Positions 7,708 through 14,200 of a stretch of 16,358 nucleotides of DNA are shown piece after piece (the stretch's first letter is position 1; every line of letters begins with the position of its first letter). The position numbers and the translations under genes are program-made. Under the pieces are notes generated by a model. The model did no database searches. It was given only the letters and a program-made list of their open reading frames with translations, and was not told the DNA's origin. Origin of the DNA: Anaerolineaceae bacterium (GTDB lineage: Bacteria; Chloroflexota; Anaerolineae; Anaerolineales; Anaerolineaceae); the NCBI GenBank assembly GCA_014860845.1, contig JACZIY010000249.1, positions 1 through 16,358 of the forward strand. The letters run 5' to 3'.

Positions 7708-9660
7708 ATGAATTCTGAAAAGCCAAATTGGTTCAGGGAAGTTTTATTGGGCAAGGCACAGGATGAGAGTGCCTTGATATATAAGAATTTGTTAAATGTG
7801 ATCCAGGAACCAGCGATTTTAATAGATATACCACGTAAAGAAATAATCAGTTTTAATGTAAATTTCCAAAAATTAACCTCATATTCTCCTTCAGAATTAA
7901 CCGATTTACCCGTTGATTTGTTATTTAATTTGGATATTATTGTAAATTCCGCTTATGGTGAACCATTCGAGTTTGAGATAATCAAACGAAACAAGCAATC
8001 GGTTGATGGATTTGCCTGGAAATATGGGATTGATGATAAAAATTCAAGATGCGTGGTTTTATTCAACGAAGAACAAGAATTTGTTGAAAAGCAGAAAGCG
8101 TGGCAAGATCAACTTTTCCTGACAATGCAACAATTATTGAGGTTAATCGAAGAAGAAGAATTGATAATCGCTTTGCAGAAAGCTGTGAAATTGATAGAAA
8201 ATTTCTTTGAGACACCACATGTGATGATTTATCAGGTAGAGAGTGATATTCCCGAATTAACACGTGTACCGGGTGATACAGAGAGCGATTTGTTACCTTT
8301 TACATTGCCTTCCAGTGATATTCGGTTGGATCAAAAAACGACGATATGGACACCTGGGCATCGGGTTGTTACCGAATTACATAAAATTGCCAGAATCAGC
8401 AATTTATCCTATCTTGGTACTTCTGCACTGGGTCCAGGAAAAAGTGCTTCTGCATTATTGGTTGTTGGACAAAAGAAAAAACAGCCACCTAAGAATTTAC
8501 ACTCCATCCTGGATATGTTTTCTGCAGCCATTTCATCCATCCTGCAATATTTTATTTTGGTGAATGCTTTGCGTTCAAAAATTGATAGTCAGGATTGGAT
8601 GATCAGAGTGAATAATGAAATCCTTGACCATGTTCAAGATGGAATTATCATACTGAAACCTGATTTAAAAATCTGGATGATCAATCCGAGTGCTGAGATT
8701 CTGCTAGGATATCAATCCCGAGAGGTATCAGATCAAACCATTGAAAATATTCTTATTGGCCCTGATAGCTTTTTTCCATTATTAGAATCAGCCAAAACCG
8801 ACTTTGGAATACATCGACTCGGGATTGTTCACATTCATAATAGAAATGGGGATTCAGTTCCTGTAGATGCCAGAATTGTTCCGGTTACACAAAATAACGC
8901 CTTGTTATCGATCATAATTTATTTACGAGATGTTAGCGAAAATGAAGAAATAAAAACAAGGGCGCAGCAATTGGAACACAGGGCTGTTCTGGGTGAATTT
9001 ACTGCAGTTTTTGCTCATGAAGTTCGCAACCCTATCAATAATATTTCCATGGGACTGCAGATACTTTCCAGGAGTTTTAACGAAGATCCCAAGAATAAGG
9101 ATATGGTTGATCGAATGATCCATGATTGTGATCGCTTGACTCATCAGATGGAAGCTGTGTTGGCGTATTCAAAACCATTTGATGCTAAATTTGAATCAGT
9201 TGATATTGCTATTTTATTACAGAGGATATTGGATCGCTGGAAACCCAGAATGGCAAGAGTAGGCGTTCAGGAATTTATTCAAAAATCAGATGAATTACCG
9301 ATAATTTCAGCGGATCCAAGATTGTTAGAACAAGTTTTTACGAATTTGATTGGCAATGCTGTGGAAGCAATGACAGCCAGTGAGAAAGGCACACTGGCTG
9401 TTCATATTGATATTTCCAGGACAATTTCAAATTACCCGCAAATTGAAGTGAAAATCATTGATAGTGGACCTGGCATCCCTGAAGAAGTTCGTGGTCATGT
9501 TTTTGAGCCTTTTGTTACAACTAAAAAAACAGGTACAGGCTTAGGATTAGCAATCAGTAAACGGATCATTACTGCTCATCGTGGTAATATTACGGTTGAG
9601 TCATATCCAGGTGGAGGAACAGTATTTGCTGTTTATTTACCGATCAAACAAGGAGAATAA
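7708..9660 (+). CDS. Cytosolic NtrB-like sensor histidine kinase (PAS-GAF-PAS)
   Basis: This 650-residue histidine kinase has no transmembrane helix or signal peptide. Domains in order are a PAS-like domain at about residues 20-115 (AILIDIPRKEIISFNVNFQKLTSY), a coiled-coil and GAF-like domain at about 125-290, a second PAS domain at about 300-415 (DGIIILKPDLKIWMINPSAE), HisKA with H437 in AHEVRNPINN, and HATPase_c with the N box N546-N550, G1 DSGPGI (585-590) and G2 GTGLGL (609-614). The HEVRNP H-box is typical of NtrB-type kinases that pair with sigma-54 activators. It lies between rpoN (4-nt gap) and the NtrC-type regulator (5-nt gap), which is almost certainly its partner. It should sense a cytosolic cue, but no ligand can be named. 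The ATG lacks a good Shine-Dalgarno, so coupling to rpoN translation is likely. Confidence 0.93.
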   Translation: MNSEKPNWFREVLLGKAQDESALIYKNLLNVIQEPAILIDIPRKEIISFNVNFQKLTSYSPSELTDLPVDLLFNLDIIVNSAYGEPFEFEIIKRNKQSVDGFAWKYGIDDKNSRCVVLFNEEQEFVEKQKAWQDQLFLTMQQLLRLIEEEELIIALQKAVKLIENFFETPHVMIYQVESDIPELTRVPGDTESDLLPFTLPSSDIRLDQKTTIWTPGHRVVTELHKIARISNLSYLGTSALGPGKSASALLVVGQKKKQPPKNLHSILDMFSAAISSILQYFILVNALRSKIDSQDWMIRVNNEILDHVQDGIIILKPDLKIWMINPSAEILLGYQSREVSDQTIENILIGPDSFFPLLESAKTDFGIHRLGIVHIHNRNGDSVPVDARIVPVTQNNALLSIIIYLRDVSENEEIKTRAQQLEHRAVLGEFTAVFAHEVRNPINNISMGLQILSRSFNEDPKNKDMVDRMIHDCDRLTHQMEAVLAYSKPFDAKFESVDIAILLQRILDRWKPRMARVGVQEFIQKSDELPIISADPRLLEQVFTNLIGNAVEAMTASEKGTLAVHIDISRTISNYPQIEVKIIDSGPGIPEEVRGHVFEPFVTTKKTGTGLGLAISKRIITAHRGNITVESYPGGGTVFAVYLPIKQGE

Positions 9661-9665
9661 AACAC

Positions 9666-10829
9666 ATGGGTTATACCGTCTTGGTAGTGGATGATGAAGA
9701 GAATGCAAGATCAAACCTGGAAGCATTCTTAACTCCTCTAGGATACGAAGTGAATGGGGTGGGAACACTTTCAGAAGCACGCACAGAGATCCAGAAAGGC
9801 AATTGTGACGTTGTGCTTTTGGATGTTCAGCTACCGGATGGCTTCGGTCCAAATTTGTTATATGAAACTTTAAATTTGCAACTAAGACCTCCCATGATAT
9901 TGATTACAGGTTTTCCGGATATAGAGATAGCCGTTGAAGCAATGCGGAATGGTGCCCATGATTTTTTAATCAAACCAATCAAATTGGATCGCCTGGAGCT
10001 TTCCATTCAAAGAGCTCTTGAAATTGTCAGAATGCGCAGAGAATTGGCATTGTTTATTAACACTCAAAAGAATAATGTTCAGTTTGTCGCAGGGGACAAT
10101 CTAAAAATAAAACATGTTCTGGGTCAAGCTGAAAGAGCGGCTTCTATGTCCGTCTCTGTGCTAATTACGGGAGAGACCGGTGTTGGCAAAGACGTCCTGG
10201 CTAATTACATTCATAGTGTTGGTCCTCGATCTCACAAAATGTTTGTGGCGATAAATTGTGCAGCCATCCAGAGTACGATGCTTGAATCCGAATTGTTTGG
10301 TCATGAATCTGGTGCTTTTACTGGAGCTGATAAAAGGAAACACGGGCTGATGGAAACGGCAGACGAGGGTGTACTATTTCTGGATGAAATATCTTCCATG
10401 CCATTGGATATGCAGGCAAAATTATTGCGTGCTTTGGAATCAAAAGCATTTCGAAGAGTTGGGGGAAATAACTTGATTAATGTAGATGTTCAGGTTATAG
10501 CAGCATCCAACCGCAATCTTGATCAAATGATTGAGAAAAATGAATTTCGTTCGGACCTATATTATCGATTACGGGTGGTTGATTTGCATATTCCACCTTT
10601 GAGAGAACGTAAAGAAGATATTCCAGAACTGGTGGGTTTCTTTATCCGACAAAAGAATTCGAAAATGGGTGTAAATATTATCGATATCAAACCACACGCC
10701 ATGGAAAAACTTATGGCTTACAACTGGCCAGGAAATATTCGTGAATTAAGCAATGCGATTGAAAGCGCAATGCTGTTTTGTGATACCGGTGTTATTGATG
10801 TGTCAAATTTGCCCTTGAATCTACAATAA
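9666..10829 (+). CDS. NtrC-family sigma-54 activator response regulator lacking the DNA-binding domain
   Basis: The receiver domain (about 1-120) has the acidic pair D9-D10, phospho-acceptor D53, T81 and K103. The AAA+ domain (about 140-365) has Walker A GETGVGK (169-175), the sigma-54-contacting GAFTGA loop (216-221), Walker B VLFLDE (236-241), sensor I near N282, arginine fingers around R295/R301 and sensor II WPGNIREL (354-361). All residues needed to be phosphorylated, hydrolyse ATP and remodel sigma-54 holoenzyme are visible. The protein stops at 387 residues, just after the AAA+ lid (VSNLPLNLQ), where family members usually continue with a linker and a Fis-type helix-turn-helix of about 50 residues. 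Only 59 nt separate its stop from the next gene and they hold a promoter, so a frameshifted helix-turn-helix is unlikely. AAGGAG lies 10 nt before the ATG. Its partner kinase is directly upstream. Confidence 0.95.
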   Translation: MGYTVLVVDDEENARSNLEAFLTPLGYEVNGVGTLSEARTEIQKGNCDVVLLDVQLPDGFGPNLLYETLNLQLRPPMILITGFPDIEIAVEAMRNGAHDFLIKPIKLDRLELSIQRALEIVRMRRELALFINTQKNNVQFVAGDNLKIKHVLGQAERAASMSVSVLITGETGVGKDVLANYIHSVGPRSHKMFVAINCAAIQSTMLESELFGHESGAFTGADKRKHGLMETADEGVLFLDEISSMPLDMQAKLLRALESKAFRRVGGNNLINVDVQVIAASNRNLDQMIEKNEFRSDLYYRLRVVDLHIPPLRERKEDIPELVGFFIRQKNSKMGVNIIDIKPHAMEKLMAYNWPGNIRELSNAIESAMLFCDTGVIDVSNLPLNLQ

Positions 10830-10837
10830 AACAGTGT

Positions 10838-10853
10838 TGGCATATAACTTGCA
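10838..10853 (+). promoter_or_regulatory. Sigma-54 (-24/-12) promoter of the membrane protein/TPR operon
   Basis: TGGCATATAACTTGCA, base-for-base the same as the element upstream of rpoN, has GG at 10839-10840 and GC at 10851-10852 (N10 between). The following bases also agree, giving 20 of 21 matches from the first T. A start near A10864 would leave a 25-nt leader before the ATG of the 103-residue protein. It begins 9 nt after the regulator's stop codon, so the downstream pair can be transcribed separately as well as by read-through from the rpoN operon; no terminator lies between. Confidence 0.9.
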
Positions 10854-10888
10854 TCATACCTCTAGAAGAATGATCTGGAGGTTTTTTT

Positions 10889-11200
10889 ATGATAAAAGAG
10901 GATTTAATCACATTACTTACATTAGTTTTTATGGGATTAGGTTTAATCTCATTCATTACGGGTTTTATCGTCTTATTAACTCGTGTTCTAGGTAAGGGTA
11001 TTACCCAAATAGCCAAAGAAACCCAAAAAGTTGTTCAAAAAGGAATAACTGAAGAAATAGCTTCCATCATTGGAAATGCTTCGGTCCTCATTGATTCATT
11101 AAATCAAATGGTGACAACCGCAGCTGGTATTGGTGTATTCCTGATGGTGTTAGGTGTTTTATTAATGGCCGGATCCTTCGCATTGTTCTTACGGTTCTAG
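10889..11200 (+). CDS. Small two-helix membrane protein of unknown function
   Basis: The 103-residue protein has two strongly hydrophobic segments, at about residues 8-33 (LLTLVFMGLGLISFITGF) and 78-101 (AAGIGVFLMVLGVLLMAG). They are separated by a roughly 45-residue polar, probably helical stretch with KETQKVVQKGITEEI and ASVLIDSLNQM. This predicts a helical hairpin in the cytoplasmic membrane, with the connecting segment able to act as an interaction surface. GGAGG at 10877-10881 sits 7 nt before the ATG, and the sigma-54 promoter is directly upstream. The stop is 22 nt before the giant TPR gene, so the two are surely co-expressed and may work together, for example with the small protein anchoring the TPR protein. 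I do not recognise a family. Confidence 0.82.
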   Translation: MIKEDLITLLTLVFMGLGLISFITGFIVLLTRVLGKGITQIAKETQKVVQKGITEEIASIIGNASVLIDSLNQMVTTAAGIGVFLMVLGVLLMAGSFALFLRF

Positions 11201-11210
11201 ATTATTCAAC

Positions 11211-11217
11211 AGAGGAG
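11211..11217 (+). promoter_or_regulatory. Ribosome binding site fixing the start of the TPR gene
   Basis: AGAGGAG lies 5 nt before the ATG at 11223. Since the downstream reading frame has no stop codon inside the window, this site is the main evidence for where the giant protein begins. Confidence 0.75.
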
Positions 11218-11222
11218 TATTG

Positions 11223-14200
11223 ATGAATACAACATTATTTTTCCAATCCTTAAGGGATAGTCTGAATGAAAATGATCAGAAAATTCTGATCGAATCTGCT
11301 AAACAAGATAAATTGTTTCTCAAGCAAATCAGGAACAATGATTTTTTTATCCAATGTGTTGAATCCTTTGGAAATTCCTTAAATAATTGGTCACTGGGCA
11401 AAGTGGCAATGTTGTCGGTAGATTCGAAAATTGAGTTGTTGGGAAAAGATGTAAAAGAGAAGTACTATCTGAAAAATGCAATTTCCATTTTGGATGAAAC
11501 ATTTAAGAATCACAATAAAGAAATTAATTTTCAGAGAGCCACTTATATTGCTCTTGCATTATTTGAAAGGAAAAGAAAAAGCCAGTCCTGGTCTGGATTG
11601 CTTGAAGAATTATCCAATGGATTTTCTCGAAAATCAACATTGTTAACCTGGCGTACAAGTCTGGCAATTCTATACAGTTTGATTAATTGCGATGACGATT
11701 TTCTTCAAGCTTTAATCAATGACAGCAACCCATATATTGGGGTTGGATTTGTTAATCATATTCTAGCTACACAATTAATTTCACAAAAAGAAAAAGCCCT
11801 CAGGTTGGTCAGGTTATTAGAAAAACAATCTATAGAAACACAGATTATTTGGTTACAAACTTTACCGAACCAGATATCTTCTGTAGCGAACCAAATTTCG
11901 GTCGTTCTCAGTGAATCGAAAATATTTGCTTCAGAAATTGGTAAATCATACACCAATCAGGATTTTGATTTTGTATCCAAATTTGATCCAGGGTTCAAAG
12001 TGAATTTACTCAATGGATTTCGATATCAACTAGAGAAATCACCGCTGCAGGCAAAATCAAATTTCTTAAATGCCAAAGATAAGCTGCAAAAAATACTTCG
12101 ATTAATTGACTTAAATATCATTAGTCAGTCATATGATGAAGTTCAGAAGAATCTAATGACCTACATGAACGAACCAAAATTTAATGACCTGGCTTTCAAT
12201 CACCTGGTTGATGGAAAGAAATCTTTAAATGATGGAAATACAGATTTTCAGAATAAAGGGATTTTGGCTAATTTAACTTATGCTTGCGAAATACAAACAA
12301 ATGGCGACATATTAAAAGCCAGGGAAATTGGAGAAAGACAATTCAAAAACTGGTTTAATGCACAAAAAGCTGATTGGCCATCATCAGAAACGGTTTCTTA
12401 TCTACACAATTTTGATCATAAGAAACTGATTCTTTTACTCAATACGCTTGGCCTAAATGGTTTAAGTGCGGACTATATAAAATTCATATCAGATATTTCT
12501 GTGTCTATGGATGATATGCAGGATGAATTAATTCAAGGATATCAGACCTTAAATCTTATTGAGGAAGCATATAGTGAATTGAAAATGTCCTTAAACAAAG
12601 AAGAAAATCAAGAGGAAATATATAAAAAGATTTTTGACTTATTATCCAAAAATAATAACTGGAATGCTTTATATACTGAGTGGGAAAATTACGCCAAATC
12701 TTACATGATGTCACAGGAAGATTGGGTAAATTTTGCCAGGGCAGCTCTGAATGCAAATCACTTGGATAAAACAAGAGTTCTTCTGGAAAAAATGAAATCC
12801 GAAGGTGTTAACCGAACCCAGATCGAAGTTATCAGCGGGAAGCTTTATTATTTAGAAGGCGAATATGAAAAAGCCAGAGCCATTCTGGAAGAAACCACGA
12901 AGAGATTACCAGAATACGAAGAAGGCTGGATTGTATTAAGTGATGTTTATAATGAAATGGGATTATTCCAAAAATCCATGGAAACTCTTCGGTCAGCTGT
13001 CTTAGCCATCCCAAATTCTTCGGTTATTCATTTCAATCTAGCAAAAACATGTATTGATCAGGAATTATTTGCGGAAGCTCTTCCCTATATCCGAAAAGCA
13101 GTAGGATTAGATCCTGATAATTCTTTCTATAATCTTAATTTAATCCATACATTACAAACCCTGGGTAGAACAGATGAAGCTGATCTGATCTTGAGTCAAG
13201 GGAGACAGAAATGGCCTTTCGACCGAGAGATTGCATTCGTTGATGCTGTTCGTCAGGTTGAAAAGCAGAACCGTGAAGCAGCCCTGTCTGCATTCGATGT
13301 AGCTATTAATTTGAATGATGTAAATACCCCAATCAAAAAACTACTACTATACGTTCAAACAATGCTGGGTGATCGACAGGAAAAATTCCTTCCTACAGAC
13401 GGGAAGTTCAATGAAGTAAGTAATTTATTGAATGCACAGAAAATTCTTCAAACAGCAATTAAAGAAGGATTCGATGACACGCATTATCTACAATTAGTTC
13501 TTGGTGAAGTGTATTATTTGACTGGTGAGGCAGAAGCTGCCAATTCCATATATTCAAAATTGGTTAATGAATTCAAATCGAACCAGATCTATCAGTCTTT
13601 GCTTTGGAGAGTTTATGCTGGTTTGGGGCTCGTGAAAATTGATCTCTCTGAGGTTGATAGTGGGATTGCAGCTCTACAAGAGGCTGATCAATTAAATACA
13701 AAACATTTAGGCATTAAACAAAAAATCGCTGAAACTTACCTCTCAGCATCACTTAAAAATCAAGCTGAGTCTAAAGCAGAAGAGATTTATCAATTGGGCT
13801 CGACAGATATTGAAAATCTACTGTGGTACTCAAACTTTATGGAAAAAATCGGGAACTCAGAAGGCGAAATTCGAGGGTTAGAGCAGATACTACATTTTGA
13901 CCCAGTCAATTCAACTGCAATTACCAGATTGGCGAATATCTATATCACCAATGGAGAACTGGATCAAGCTAATGATGTTCTTGAGAAATTAAAGGGAGCA
14001 GAACATCTCGATCATCATGATGTAAGAAATGCTGTTATATCGTATTTACGAATAGGTAAATATCAGGAAGCCTTGATGTGGTTTGAAAAAACTGTTGATG
14101 ACCAGAATGGTGTGGGAGTAAAGAAAATTATCATTGAAAAAATATACTTATTAATGACAAATCAGAAGTGGGATACTGCTCTGGTAGAGATCCAGAACCT

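Noticed and set aside
10780..10888. Possible frameshift hiding a C-terminal helix-turn-helix of the response regulator
   Set aside because: The space before the next gene is 59 nt, is occupied by a promoter, and none of the frames reads like a Fis-type helix-turn-helix.
10871..10890. T-run after GGAGG as a possible rho-independent terminator behind the regulator gene
   Set aside because: There is no stable GC-rich hairpin before the T-run, and the bases serve as ribosome binding site and spacer for the next gene.
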